Positions 27,565 to 41,603 of a stretch of DNA of 61,082 bases are shown here, one piece after another (position 1 is the first letter of the stretch; every line of letters starts with the position of its first letter). Source of the DNA: Halorhabdus salina (GTDB lineage Archaea; Halobacteriota; Halobacteria; Halobacteriales; Haloarculaceae); contig NZ_JACDNP010000013.1 in the NCBI RefSeq assembly GCF_013839425.1, forward strand, positions 1 through 61,082, given 5' to 3'. The position numbers and the translations under genes were made by a program. The notes beneath the pieces were generated by a model that was not told the DNA's origin, did not search any database, and saw only the letters and a list, made by a program, of their open reading frames with translations.

Positions 27565-28728
27565 CTACATTTTTCCCCAAGCCGAGACGGCCCGGGACAG
27601 CGACGACACGTCGGCGATCCATCGGGTTGCGATGACTTTTTTCAGCAACTTGGCCGCGACCCCACCGAACGTTTCAATCGGCGAGTACAGGACGTTCGTT
27701 GCCACGGCATCCTCGCCGACGGAAACGACCGTGCCCTTGTCCTCAAAGCGCCATTCCTTCAGCGGCTGGCCCCGAAGCATCCGAGCGATGTTTGCACCGG
27801 CGACGTCTGCGGCCTGCCAGGCGGCCTGGGCCGTTGCTGGAGCCGGCTCGTCGCCGGGTTGGTCGACCAGTGCCGCATCACCGATCGCAAAGACCCGATC
27901 GTCGTCCGTCTGAAATGTGGTTGTCGTCTTGAGGCGGTGACTCTCGTGGTCTTTTGCCAACGTGATATCTTGCATCTCTCGCTGGCCCGTGATCCCCCCG
28001 GCCCATATCAACACGTCGTATGGAACCTGCTCACCGCTATCGAGCAGTAGTTGCTCGCTGTCGACATCTTCGACGAACTCACCGGTCTGGACCGTGATGT
28101 CCCGTTCCTCGAGGCGCCGTTGGATCGCCCGCTGGAACGATCGCTGCTCACCAGGGAGGACCGAGTCGAGTCCTTCGACGAGGATTATTTCGATCGGTGC
28201 ATCGTGATCGTCTCGGTAGCCAGCAACCTCACCGGCGACCTGCACGCCGGTTTGTCCAGCACCACCGACGACAACCCGTGCGGGTTCCGTAGGTGTGGCC
28301 GTCGTTGCTGCCTCCACGACGGACTCGTGGATTTCCAAGGCATCATCGAGACTCTTCAGCGTCAATGCGTACGTCTCGAGTCCCTCAATGCCGAAAAACG
28401 CTGTCTGACTCCCGACGGCAACGAGCAAGTAATCGTACTGTAGGGTCTCGCCGTCAGCGAGTGTCAGTGCTCTGTCGTCGGTGTCAACAGACGAGACATG
28501 CCCATTACGGAATGTCGTGGTCGGCGACTTGATTTCATCAACCGCGATCGTGATGTCGTCACGGACGCTCGGGTCTCGAATGCAGCGATGGGCTTCGTGG
28601 AGAATGAGATGATAGGGGTGCTCCGACACCCACACGAGGTCGACACTGTCGTCGAGTTCGGTTTCGAGCCGCTGGATCGCCCCCGCCCCGGCATAGCCAG
28701 ACCCGAGGACGACCACCGTCTCTGTCAT
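27565..28728 (-). CDS. NAD(P)/FAD-dependent oxidoreductase, type II NADH dehydrogenase-like
   Basis: 387-aa flavoprotein of the two-dinucleotide-binding-domain family. The FAD motif VVLGSGYAGAGA is at 5-16 and the NADH motif RVVVGGAGQTGVQVAGE is around 152-168; AIGDAALVDQPG near 288 is the FAD ribityl contact. Layout matches NDH-2, a non-proton-pumping dehydrogenase feeding electrons to menaquinone. The C-terminal membrane-anchoring helices of classic NDH-2 are short here, so sulfide:quinone-type or other substrates cannot be excluded, although no redox Cys pair is apparent. Confidence 0.85.
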   Translation of the reverse strand: MTETVVVLGSGYAGAGAIQRLETELDDSVDLVWVSEHPYHLILHEAHRCIRDPSVRDDITIAVDEIKSPTTTFRNGHVSSVDTDDRALTLADGETLQYDYLLVAVGSQTAFFGIEGLETYALTLKSLDDALEIHESVVEAATTATPTEPARVVVGGAGQTGVQVAGEVAGYRDDHDAPIEIILVEGLDSVLPGEQRSFQRAIQRRLEERDITVQTGEFVEDVDSEQLLLDSGEQVPYDVLIWAGGITGQREMQDITLAKDHESHRLKTTTTFQTDDDRVFAIGDAALVDQPGDEPAPATAQAAWQAADVAGANIARMLRGQPLKEWRFEDKGTVVSVGEDAVATNVLYSPIETFGGVAAKLLKKVIATRWIADVSSLSRAVSAWGKM

Positions 28729-28853
28729 ACCACCGTGTCAGCGACGACCGGATACAAATCCTTTGAAATCGCGTCGTTGCGGGAAGACGACGCAGTTATG
28801 CCCGTTTCGGACGCGGTGAGATTACCCGGAGATCGCCCCGTCGCCAGGTCTCG

Positions 28854-29387
28854 TTAGTGTTCGGGGGTTTCGGCCGGTGCGACCATGTCGTCAATCGTCA
28901 AAATGAGCTTGTTACTGGTGTCGTCTTTCCCGTCAAGTGTCCCCACAATCTGGAGCTTCGAAAGCGGTGTCGGACCGACGGTGATGCTGTCGCCTTCGTC
29001 ATACTCTGAGAGCGAGCCCTGCAGGGTCACTTCGGCACGGCAGTTTTCGGGGTGGTGAACGCTCGCGAGGTTGATCTCGGCGACATTTGCTTCGTCACTC
29101 CGCTCGCCGTTGTGATACAACGGTACCTCGGCGGCGTGATCCATGTCCTGGATCTGGAGTGCATCGTATGCCGTCGCCGTCGGTTTGTACCCGCCTTTCG
29201 GTCCGGGGACGCCTTCGACGAGTTGGAGCGCTTTCAGCGACTGCATCTGGTTGCGGATCGTCCCCGGATTTCGATTGACTTTCTCGGCGATTTCCTCGCC
29301 TTTGACAGCGTTTTCAGTGTCCCGGTAGAGATTGGTGAGTTCCTGAAGAATGTTTTTCTGGCTAGGCGTGAGTTCGATTGATGACAT
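28854..29387 (-). CDS. HTH transcription regulator, haloarchaeal (Rrf2/PadR-like winged helix)
   Basis: 177-aa protein. Residues 1-70 form a winged helix-turn-helix (LTPSQKNILQELTNLYRDTE, then GEEIAEKVNRNPGTIRNQMQSL, and a wing GVPGPKGGYKPT). The remaining hundred residues form a beta-rich conserved domain (VAEINLASVHHPENC..AEVTL) ending in LILTIDDMVAP. It matches a common haloarchaeal regulator family of unknown ligand. A TATA-like TTTAAG lies about 40 nt upstream of its start. Confidence 0.8.
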   Translation of the reverse strand: MSSIELTPSQKNILQELTNLYRDTENAVKGEEIAEKVNRNPGTIRNQMQSLKALQLVEGVPGPKGGYKPTATAYDALQIQDMDHAAEVPLYHNGERSDEANVAEINLASVHHPENCRAEVTLQGSLSEYDEGDSITVGPTPLSKLQIVGTLDGKDDTSNKLILTIDDMVAPAETPEH

Positions 29388-29830
29388 AACTCATTTTTCG
29401 TGATAGCCGGTCTTAAATGCGACGGTGACACCTGATTCTCGATAACGTCTCTTGGTAGCCCTTACCTCCCCCGATTCTCGGTGACTGTCTCACCCAGTAA
29501 TCCGCTTCCAGCCGATGATACGAATCTTGATGAGTTTATCGTCAGTGTGCGATTGACGTGACTGGATGGATGCCATTTGTGTGGTAACTGTACGCCCTGC
29601 TGAATAGTTTGAATTCATATATTATATCCGTGTCTGAATGACTCTGAGATCGATTCCGAACAGTGGAAGTTATCTTGGCAAATAGCTTCGCAACGAGCAG
29701 CTTGAGATCGTCGTAACGGCGGACTGCACGTCACATTGTCGCTCTCATATGAGATCCCAATGCAGTATGCCGGATCTCGGAGGGGGGTTGTCGCTCCGAT
29801 GTCACCAGCGACGGGTCGGAACGCCCGTTG
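29388..29830. other. Intergenic gap with promoter-like AT block and two hairpins
   Basis: No convincing gene. An AT block (about 29617-29627, ATATATTATAT) could be a plus-strand TATA region, and two perfect small inverted repeats follow: 29751-29757 with 29772-29778 (GAGATCC/GGATCTC, 14-nt loop) and 29790-29795 with 29807-29812 (GTCGCT/AGCGAC). They could belong to a short RNA convergent with gyrA or to the gyrA 3' untranslated region. Confidence 0.4.
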
Positions 29831-34218
<4,388 letters not shown>

Positions 34219-34244
34219 CTAGCTCGTTGTTTCGTCTCATGGGT

Positions 34245-34272
34245 CTTAAACCTCTCGTGCGCGCGCGCACGA
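34245..34272 (-). promoter_or_regulatory. gyrB promoter: TATA-like box preceded by 18-bp alternating GC palindrome
   Basis: Read on the minus strand, a perfect palindrome TCGTGCGCGCGCGCACGA (34272 down to 34255) is followed within 5 nt by GGTTTAAGAC, a haloarchaeal-type TATA element (TTTAAG at 34245-34250), and about 33 nt later by the gyrB ATG. The core GTGCGCGCGCGCAC is a 14-bp purine-pyrimidine alternation, the class of sequence most prone to left-handed or cruciform DNA under negative supercoiling. Confidence 0.6.
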
Positions 34273-34474
34273 AAGCTGATACATGTGAAGAAATAATACA
34301 AACAATTTATTTATATTGAGGGCGAACGTCGGTGTATGCTGGGAATTATGTTCGGTGTCGACGACCTTGAAGTCAAAAGGGCGTTGACAGTAATGAACCC
34401 CTCGATTCCCGTGAGGGGGCAAGTGGGTGGGGAACGTGCAACCAGTCGCGAGCTGTTCAGAGGTGGCCTACGCG

Positions 34475-35545
34475 ATGACTGAAATCGACGATTCGACGCT
34501 TGCGACACAACTAGAGCGATTCGGGCTTTCGGAGACAGAGATACAGACATATCTGGCCGTGCTGGAAAACGGCGAAGCCAAGGCTAGCACGATCGCGGAT
34601 GCGACCGGCGTTTCGAAACGCTACGTCTACAGCGTCTGTGAGGAACTCGAAGAACAGGGGTTCGTCGAGGTCAACGATCACGTCGTCCCGACGAAAATCC
34701 GCGCCAAACCCCCCGAAGAAGTCATTGAGCTTCTCTCGAACCGCCTCGAAGAGATTCAACCGGCTCTCCAACGGCGGTATTCTGCGTCCGAAGCCAGGCC
34801 CCAGCGCTTCGATGTGATCAAGTCCCGTGTTACCGTCCTCAAGCGAATCGGCGAGTATATCAGCCAGGCTGAGCGCCGCATCGGCTTGTCGATTCCGTAT
34901 TCGTATCTCTCCCGCGTCGCGGAGGAACTCCAGGACGCCGTCGATCGGGGTGTCCTCGTGTTGGTGTTGGTGACGAACGCCGAACCAGATCTAGAAGAAC
35001 TGGCGGGCTACGACCGGCCAATCGCCAGTGTCGTCCGGAGTTGGGACGCGTCTATTCCCGTTATTCTCGGCGTCGACCGGGATCTCGGGATCGTCTCGTC
35101 TTCGGAGATGATGACGACGGCCAACAGTGACGAGCAGGCGATTTCGCTAGTACAGGAACGGATCGTCCCGACGCTGTATGGCTCGTTCCTGGCGAATTTC
35201 TGGGTTTCGGCCGAGCAAGTGCAGGTTATCGATCCAGCTCCACTTCCCCAAACCTACCAGAGTTTCGAACAGGCAGTCTTCGAAGCCACACTCCGTTTAC
35301 GGGATGGCGACGCGATCGATGCCTGCGTCGAGGCCTTGCATAGTTCCGAAGACAGCGAGACTGAAACGGTTACCGGGCGGGTAGTCGACACACGACAGGG
35401 GATCGTCGATCCGATTAGCAACGAGTTCCCGATCGAGCACTCGTTGATCATCGAGACGGACGAGGGTGAAATCACGGTCGGTGGGACAGGTGCGTTCCTC
35501 GAAGAGTACGAGGCCCGGACGGTCACGCTCGAAGCCGCTGATTAG
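34475..35545 (+). CDS. TrmB family transcription regulator
   Basis: 356 aa from ATG 34475. An N-terminal winged helix (LERFGLSETEIQTYLAVLENGEAKASTIADATGVSKRYVYSV) is followed by a coiled linker (about 75-100) and the TrmB C-terminal sensor domain with the phospholipase-D-like half (IGLSIPYSYLSRVAEEL) and a beta barrel. TrmB proteins bind sugars and control sugar metabolism in archaea. Placed divergently from gyrB and just upstream of top6BA, it could instead or also control topoisomerase genes. The upstream 160 nt include an AT-rich TTTATATTG at about 34308-34316 as a likely TATA region. Confidence 0.88.
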   Translation: MTEIDDSTLATQLERFGLSETEIQTYLAVLENGEAKASTIADATGVSKRYVYSVCEELEEQGFVEVNDHVVPTKIRAKPPEEVIELLSNRLEEIQPALQRRYSASEARPQRFDVIKSRVTVLKRIGEYISQAERRIGLSIPYSYLSRVAEELQDAVDRGVLVLVLVTNAEPDLEELAGYDRPIASVVRSWDASIPVILGVDRDLGIVSSSEMMTTANSDEQAISLVQERIVPTLYGSFLANFWVSAEQVQVIDPAPLPQTYQSFEQAVFEATLRLRDGDAIDACVEALHSSEDSETETVTGRVVDTRQGIVDPISNEFPIEHSLIIETDEGEITVGGTGAFLEEYEARTVTLEAAD

Positions 35546-35615
35546 TGACGTTTTCGCCGGCGTTAACCGGCCATCGGGAAGTCTTTAACCACAGGACGGT
35601 TGCACTGTCTAAAGG

Positions 35616-38051
35616 ATGTCAGGGAGGCAGTCGACACTCGGCGAAGAGGGGATCGCCCAGGAGTTGGCCGAGAGCCAGCGCTCGATCTCCATCGCTGAAT
35701 TCTTCGAGAAGAACAAGCATATGCTCGGGTTCGATTCCGGCGCCCGGGCACTGGTCACAGCCGTCAAAGAGGGCGTCGACAACAGCTTAGACGCCTGCGA
35801 GGAGGCAGATATCATGCCGGACATCTACGTCGAGATCGAAGATCTCGGCGATTACTATCGCCTCGTCGTCGAGGACAACGGCCCGGGGATTACCAAGGAG
35901 CAACTCCCGAAGGTCTTCGGAAAACTGCTGTACGGAAGCCGGTTCCACAAGCGAGAGCAAAATCGCGGGCAACAGGGGATCGGGATCAGCGCGGCCGTCC
36001 TCTACTCACAACTGACCAGCGGCAAACCGGCGAAGATAACCTCTCGAACCAAAGGCAGCGAGGAGGCCCATTACTTCGAGTTGATCATCGATACCGACGA
36101 CAACGAACCTGAGATCAGCATCGACGAGACGACAACGTGGGACCGCCCACACGGTACGCGCATCGAGATCGAGATGGAGGCCAACCTCCGGGCCCGCCAG
36201 CAACTCCACGACTATATCAAACACACCGCTGTCGTCAATCCGCACGCTCGCATCGAATTCCTGGAACCGAACATCGATGAACCACTGAAATTCGAACGCG
36301 CTGAGGGAGCGGAGCTCCCGGCCGAAACCGAGGAGATCCGGCCCCACCCCCACGGGGTCGAACTCGGGACGCTGTTGAAGATGCTGGAGGCGACCGACTC
36401 CTATTCGATCTCCGGGTTCCTGCAAGGTGAGTTCACCCGTGTCGGTGCGACGACGGCCGAGAAGGTACAAAACAATTTCCGGGACCGCCATTTCGGTCGC
36501 GAGATGGCCTGGCAGCCCCCACAGGCCCACGAGGGCGACATCGAGGTGGCCGTCCGGGCCGCGGTCGCCAACAAGGGCAAAGACGCCACGAAATCCTTTG
36601 CCCGTGAGGTGGCCAACGCTGTCAGCGACCGCGAGCGGATCGCTCATCACGAACTCCAGTCGGTCATCGACGAGGCGGCCGAAGACGCGGCCGATGGTTT
36701 CGGGACGACCTTCGGCGCCACGGTCCGGGAGAAGGCCACGGCCGCTGCCTGGGCGCAGATCACCGGCGACACCGACGATGGCGAGCCCCGTGAAACACTC
36801 GCTTCGGACCTTTATGGGCTCATTGAAGGGGCGACCAGTTCCCGGAAAGACGACGCCACCCTCAACGGGCTGGCCGACCGGATCGCCGCGAAGTTCGTCG
36901 ATAGCGACGACGATCGCCACCGCTGTACACGGGACGAACTCGACGATTACGTAAAGCGGGCCGCCGAGAACACCGAGGAGTACGACGACGCGACGATCGG
37001 TGATACCGCACGCGAGAACGTCTGGAGGGCGATCTGGGACGTCATGGCGACGGTCCCCGACGAGCCGCCGAACGTCTCGACGGTCGCTTCCGGACGGGAC
37101 ACCGCTTCGGAACTCCTCGAAGCGATGCGAGAGACCGACATCATCTCCCCGCCGACAGACTGTCTGGCGCCGATCACCGAACGACTGGTCGAAGGAGGGC
37201 TCCGCAAGGAGTTCGGTGCCGACTTCTACGCCGCGGCGACCCGCGATGCTGCGGTGTCTGGCGGCGACCCGTTCATCGTCGAGGCGGGGATCGCCTACGG
37301 GGGCGAACTCGAAGACGGCGGAGCAATCGACGTGATGCGATTTGCCAACCGCGTCCCGCTGGTCTATCAGCGAGGGGCCTGTGCAACGACGGATGTCGTC
37401 AAGACGATCAACTGGCGCAATTACGGCCTCGATCAGCCGGGGGGAAGCGGCCTGCCCAACGGACCGGCAGTCGTGATGGTCCACATCGCCTCGACGAACG
37501 TCCCCTTCACCAGCGAAAGCAAAGACGCCATTGCGAACGTGCCCGCCATCGAAGACGAGATCGAACTCGCGATCAGGGAGGCCGCCCGCGAACTCAAGTC
37601 CTTCCTGAACAAGCGCCGGTCGATGCGAAAGCGTCGGGAGAAACAGGACAAACTCGGGACGATCCTCCCGGAGATGGCGACCAAACTCTCCGAGGTAACT
37701 GGCCGCAAAACACTGGACATCGATGACTCGCTGGCCCGGATCATGAACAACGTCCTGATCGAGCGGGAGGTCGAAGACGGCAGCGTCCGGCTGGTCGTCG
37801 AGAACAACGACTCGACGAACGCCGAACCGGAGATCACGGACATCGTGACCGTCCAACCGGAAAACGTCGAGACAAACGGTGACGACGCCCGCGTTGTCGA
37901 GATGGACGGCGAGTGGTTCCTCAAGTGGTCGCCAACGGTTGGTAGCGGCGACGAGGCAGCACTGACCTACGAGGTCAACGGTGACGCCAGTTTCGACGTT
38001 TCGGTGGACGGAATCGAGCGCGAGAAACTGACAGTGGACGGTGAACAATGA
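35616..38051 (+). CDS. top6B: DNA topoisomerase VI subunit B
   Basis: 811-aa ATPase subunit of the type IIB enzyme. GHKL motifs: [10 protein letters not shown] with Mg-ligand Asn56, [11 protein letters not shown] around 89-99 and [15 protein letters not shown]. It is longer than the roughly 530-aa Sulfolobus protein because of an acidic insertion (about residues 330-510, many Asp/Glu) in the middle, usual for haloarchaea, plus a C-terminal Ig-like extension. A TTTAACC about 31 nt before the ATG fits a leaderless transcript. It overlaps top6A by four bases. Confidence 0.97.
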   Translation: MSGRQSTLGEEGIAQELAESQRSISIAEFFEKNKHMLGFDSGARALVTAVKEGVDNSLDACEEADIMPDIYVEIEDLGDYYRLVVEDNGPGITKEQLPKVFGKLLYGSRFHKREQNRGQQGIGISAAVLYSQLTSGKPAKITSRTKGSEEAHYFELIIDTDDNEPEISIDETTTWDRPHGTRIEIEMEANLRARQQLHDYIKHTAVVNPHARIEFLEPNIDEPLKFERAEGAELPAETEEIRPHPHGVELGTLLKMLEATDSYSISGFLQGEFTRVGATTAEKVQNNFRDRHFGREMAWQPPQAHEGDIEVAVRAAVANKGKDATKSFAREVANAVSDRERIAHHELQSVIDEAAEDAADGFGTTFGATVREKATAAAWAQITGDTDDGEPRETLASDLYGLIEGATSSRKDDATLNGLADRIAAKFVDSDDDRHRCTRDELDDYVKRAAENTEEYDDATIGDTARENVWRAIWDVMATVPDEPPNVSTVASGRDTASELLEAMRETDIISPPTDCLAPITERLVEGGLRKEFGADFYAAATRDAAVSGGDPFIVEAGIAYGGELEDGGAIDVMRFANRVPLVYQRGACATTDVVKTINWRNYGLDQPGGSGLPNGPAVVMVHIASTNVPFTSESKDAIANVPAIEDEIELAIREAARELKSFLNKRRSMRKRREKQDKLGTILPEMATKLSEVTGRKTLDIDDSLARIMNNVLIEREVEDGSVRLVVENNDSTNAEPEITDIVTVQPENVETNGDDARVVEMDGEWFLKWSPTVGSGDEAALTYEVNGDASFDVSVDGIEREKLTVDGEQ

Positions 38052-39160
38052 GCACTGAATCAGGCGAACAGACGAATGGGGCCGACGGGGACGCACGCGA
38101 ACGATTGCTCGCGTTGGCGGCACAGTTCTACGATCAGTTCGAACGTGGCGACGTCCCCCACATGGACGTCCCGACCCGAACGAAGACCAACATCGAGTAC
38201 GATCCAGAGCAGAAAGTCTGGGTCTACGGCGACCGGAAGAGTACCCGCAGCGCCAACAGCGTCCGTGGGGCCCAGAAACTCCTGAAGGTGATCTACTCGA
38301 TCGACTTCCTCGCAAACCAACTCGAAGAAGACCGCTCATCGACCCTGCGTGAGTTGTACTACCTCAGCGAGTCCTGGGACTTAGACGAAGCCCAGTTCAA
38401 CTCCCAGGACGAGTCAAACCAGTTGATCGAGGACTTAGAGATCGTCTCGGACGTCCGCCGCGAGGAGTTCCACATGCGCCCCGAGGAATCGGGCGCGAAG
38501 GTGATGGGTCCGCTCCGCCTCCGCGAACAAACCAATCGCGGTGACCGGGAGATCCACTGCCAGCACGACGTCGGGCAGGGCGGCTACCAGATCCCCAACG
38601 ACCCCGATACGATCGAGTTTCTGGACAACGACGCGGAGTTCGTCCTCTGTGTCGAGACCGGTGGCATGCGCGATCGGCTCGTCGAGAACGGCTTTGACGA
38701 CGAGCACGACGCCATCGTGGTCCACCTCGGTGGCCAGCCCGCCCGCGCGACCCGCCGGCTAACCAAGCGACTCCACGACGAACTCGGCCTGCCCGTAACG
38801 GTGTTCACTGACGGTGACCCGTGGTCGTACCGGATCTATGGCTCGGTCGCCTACGGGTCGATCAAGTCCGCCCACCTCTCGAAGTACCTGGCGACGCCGG
38901 AAGCCCAGTTCATCGGCGTCCAGCCCGAAGACATCGTCGAGTACGACCTCCCGACCGATCCCCTCGCAGATTCGGACAAAAACGCCCTCGAATCCGAACT
39001 CGAGGACCCCCGCTTCCAGACTGACTATTGGGAAGAACAGATCGAACTCCAGCTCGACATCGACAAGAAGTCCGAACAGCAGGCCCTGGCGTCCTATGGA
39101 CTTGACTTCGTCACCGACACGTACCTCCCTGAGCGCCTCGAAGAAATGGGGATTCTCTGA
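38048..39160 (+). CDS. top6A: DNA topoisomerase VI subunit A (Spo11 homologue)
   Basis: 370-aa DNA-cleaving subunit. The winged-helix CAP domain ends in [13 protein letters not shown], where the second Tyr (Y105) corresponds to the catalytic residue of the Spo11 family. The TOPRIM domain has [14 protein letters not shown] with its Glu and [12 protein letters not shown] with the DxD. Translationally coupled to top6B by ATGA overlap. The pair relaxes positive and negative supercoils and decatenates chromosomes. It converges on the pilus operon with a 6-nt gap. Confidence 0.97.
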   Translation: MSTESGEQTNGADGDARERLLALAAQFYDQFERGDVPHMDVPTRTKTNIEYDPEQKVWVYGDRKSTRSANSVRGAQKLLKVIYSIDFLANQLEEDRSSTLRELYYLSESWDLDEAQFNSQDESNQLIEDLEIVSDVRREEFHMRPEESGAKVMGPLRLREQTNRGDREIHCQHDVGQGGYQIPNDPDTIEFLDNDAEFVLCVETGGMRDRLVENGFDDEHDAIVVHLGGQPARATRRLTKRLHDELGLPVTVFTDGDPWSYRIYGSVAYGSIKSAHLSKYLATPEAQFIGVQPEDIVEYDLPTDPLADSDKNALESELEDPRFQTDYWEEQIELQLDIDKKSEQQALASYGLDFVTDTYLPERLEEMGIL

Positions 39161-39166
39161 ACGGCA

Positions 39167-41602
39167 TTACTCGTTTTCGGCGTCCTCGGGCGGATCGATA
39201 TCTGCATCGACAGCTATCGCCCCGTCTCCGGATCGATACGGGTGATCGAGCGAACCGCCCATATAACTGAGTTGTTCGTCACCGTCGGTGTCGAGATGCG
39301 GGACGGCCACGAGCGTCGTCTGGGTGCGTATGGGTTCGTCGATCTCGACGACGACGTTTGTATGCTCACCTGGGGGCAGATACGCGGTCTGCCCGACGAC
39401 CCGACCGTCTTTGGTCCGTTCGTGGATCACCACGAAGCCGCCTTCCGACGTCGAGACGGAATCGATCGACACCGTCTGCCCGATCGCTTGCTGATCTTGC
39501 ATCGTCAGTGAGGCAACCGGCGAGGAAGCCACCAGGATCAGGACGTACGCGACCGTCAGCAGGATCGCGGCGTGTTTCGCCCCGTCCTTGAGCGTGCCTT
39601 CACCGAGTTGGCCGGCGATCAGCCCCGAGAGCACGCCCTGGATGAGCGCGGCGTGCAGGAACACGAGCGTGTACGCTGGCTTGTTCACCTGGCCGAGGCG
39701 AGCGAAGGCGGTGACATCGACACCTAGCCGGTTTGACTGGTCCGGAACCGGGACGTTGTTGGGGAGACTCGGCACCAGGACTTCCTGGACGGCGAAAATG
39801 ATGACCAGGAAGACCAGAAACGACACGTAGATGACCACCAGGTAGGTGAACATCTGCTGGCGGCGTTCCCGGCGCATTCTGAGGTCAGACCGGGCTTGGG
39901 TGGCGGCGATCCGTAGCACTGGCCCGAGTTTGCCACTCGCTTTCATCGCGTTGGTCAACAGCGAGACGACTCTGGCGGTCGAAGATGTCCGTACACGCTG
40001 ACCGAACCGCCGGAGGGCGTCGGCCGCGTTCGCACCCATGGACATGTCCGTCCAGATCCGATTGACCTCGTCCGTCAACATCCCCAGGTCAGTATCACGG
40101 ACCCGGTCGACACTCTCGACGAAAGACATACCCGCTTCGTTGAGGCTCGCCAATCGTTCGAGGAGTTCCGGTGTGGCGGCCTCGATTTGGTCGATTCGCC
40201 GGGTGTACATTTCCCGGACGATGGCGTAGGTCCCGATCAGGAAGATGCTCACCTGCACGATCACGTCGTCGGCGAGCCGAAGGTTGAAGCCGTACTCCGT
40301 AAAGGCCGATGGCAGCGAAATCGCGATCCACAGCAGTGCGATCGGGACCGTGACGTAGAATATTCGCGAAGGGTTCCAGAGAACCGTCTGTATCGGCTGG
40401 CGCAGGATCTGTTTGACGCGTGCCACTCGGTCGTACAGTGCGAGCTGGGCTCGCCCCGCAGCCGAGTAGACCAGATCCCGCCCGTCGGCACTGGCCATCG
40501 CGGTGTCCGGCATGCGTGTCACCGACTCCGATTCACGCTGGATGGCCGCTAGTCCGCTCTCGCGGGCGACTCCGAGCTCCTCTAGCTTCTGGGCCAGGTA
40601 GACGACGAACAGGGCATTCGCCAGCGGGACGATGACGTACGCCAGCATCTTCAAGATCGGGAGGGTATCGGTGATCGTCAGGCCGAAGACGAGAAGAATC
40701 GTAAACAGGAACAACACCCCGGCCACCAAGGTCGTGACGTATGCCTCGGCGATCGTCGCCAATAATTCCAGTACCTCCGCCTGCCGTTGTTCGGCCTCTT
40801 CTTGCAGTCGCTCGTACTGGTCTTCGAGGAACTGTGGGATCTTCTGTCCGCTCGAGAGGACACTCGCCAAATTCTCGGCAAACGTTCTGAACGGGTCGCT
40901 GGGGCTGCGGTGGGCGGTCCGGCGCACCGCCGAGATCATATCCCGGCCGAACAGGTCCATCTCCCGGACGGCGACACTCATTTCGTCGGCAGCGTCCCCA
41001 TAGATCGCCCGATTGCGGCCAAGGGTTCGCATCACTTCCGGGAACGCCATCCCGCCGCGGGCAAGCGCGTAGATGAACGCTACTGTCCGGGGCAGGGCCT
41101 CGTTGATCCCGCGGCGGCGGACTTCCGCGTGGCCGGACGGCAACTGCCAGCGCAAAACGTAGGTGAGCACCGCCGAGAGCAAGCCGAACACGACGCCCCC
41201 GGCCGTCAGCACGAAGAACACCTGGTTTGGCGACAGGAGGATCTCCATGTCTCGCTGCCCCAGCACCTCACCCATGACTGACGGGAGGCCGGCGAGGACA
41301 CCGGCGACGATCGGGATCACGACCAGTGCCGCACCGACGGCATAGACGCCGATAACGCCCCCGACGACCGATGCGGTCGCAGTATAGAGGTAGGTCTTGG
41401 CAGCGTAGACCCGATAGGTCGAATCCACGTACGCCGATTCGAGCAGTCGCCGTCGCTCGGCGGAGTCGGGCACGTACCTGCTGAAGTATCGACGCGCGAC
41501 CCGGGTCACGATCCGATCGAGTCGCTTGCTGACCCGGGTTGATGCGACTGCCGCCGCGATTGCAACCGCGACCACGAGCGGCAGATACCCGACGACGCTC
41601 AT
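39167..41602 (-). CDS. Type II secretion/pilus platform protein (TadC/PilC/ArlJ family)
   Basis: 811-aa membrane platform from the ATG at 41602, 1 nt past the ATPase stop; the frame is open much farther upstream but that part is antisense-like. Two T2SSF domains are visible, around residues 145-290 (INEALPRTVAFIYALARGGM) and 445-590 (TPELLERLASLNEAGMSFVES), each followed by hydrophobic segments, with a C-terminal membrane pair and a soluble acidic tail ending in EDAENE. It anchors the adjacent ATPase and drives assembly of a type IV-like pilus or secretion system. Confidence 0.9.
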   Translation of the reverse strand: MSVVGYLPLVVAVAIAAAVASTRVSKRLDRIVTRVARRYFSRYVPDSAERRRLLESAYVDSTYRVYAAKTYLYTATASVVGGVIGVYAVGAALVVIPIVAGVLAGLPSVMGEVLGQRDMEILLSPNQVFFVLTAGGVVFGLLSAVLTYVLRWQLPSGHAEVRRRGINEALPRTVAFIYALARGGMAFPEVMRTLGRNRAIYGDAADEMSVAVREMDLFGRDMISAVRRTAHRSPSDPFRTFAENLASVLSSGQKIPQFLEDQYERLQEEAEQRQAEVLELLATIAEAYVTTLVAGVLFLFTILLVFGLTITDTLPILKMLAYVIVPLANALFVVYLAQKLEELGVARESGLAAIQRESESVTRMPDTAMASADGRDLVYSAAGRAQLALYDRVARVKQILRQPIQTVLWNPSRIFYVTVPIALLWIAISLPSAFTEYGFNLRLADDVIVQVSIFLIGTYAIVREMYTRRIDQIEAATPELLERLASLNEAGMSFVESVDRVRDTDLGMLTDEVNRIWTDMSMGANAADALRRFGQRVRTSSTARVVSLLTNAMKASGKLGPVLRIAATQARSDLRMRRERRQQMFTYLVVIYVSFLVFLVIIFAVQEVLVPSLPNNVPVPDQSNRLGVDVTAFARLGQVNKPAYTLVFLHAALIQGVLSGLIAGQLGEGTLKDGAKHAAILLTVAYVLILVASSPVASLTMQDQQAIGQTVSIDSVSTSEGGFVVIHERTKDGRVVGQTAYLPPGEHTNVVVEIDEPIRTQTTLVAVPHLDTDGDEQLSYMGGSLDHPYRSGDGAIAVDADIDPPEDAENE

Positions 41603-41603
41603 C

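Noticed and set aside
34348-34482. A 44-aa frame overlapping the start of the TrmB-type gene by 8 nt, with a small hairpin (34398-34418) inside
   Set aside because: Could be an upstream leader peptide, but length and composition are compatible with chance and no ribosome site is clear.
36006-38339. A 777-codon open frame antisense to top6B
   Set aside because: It mirrors the top6B codon pattern, has Arg/Asp/Val-rich low-complexity sequence and no domain; long antisense frames are expected in GC-rich DNA with strong third-base GC.
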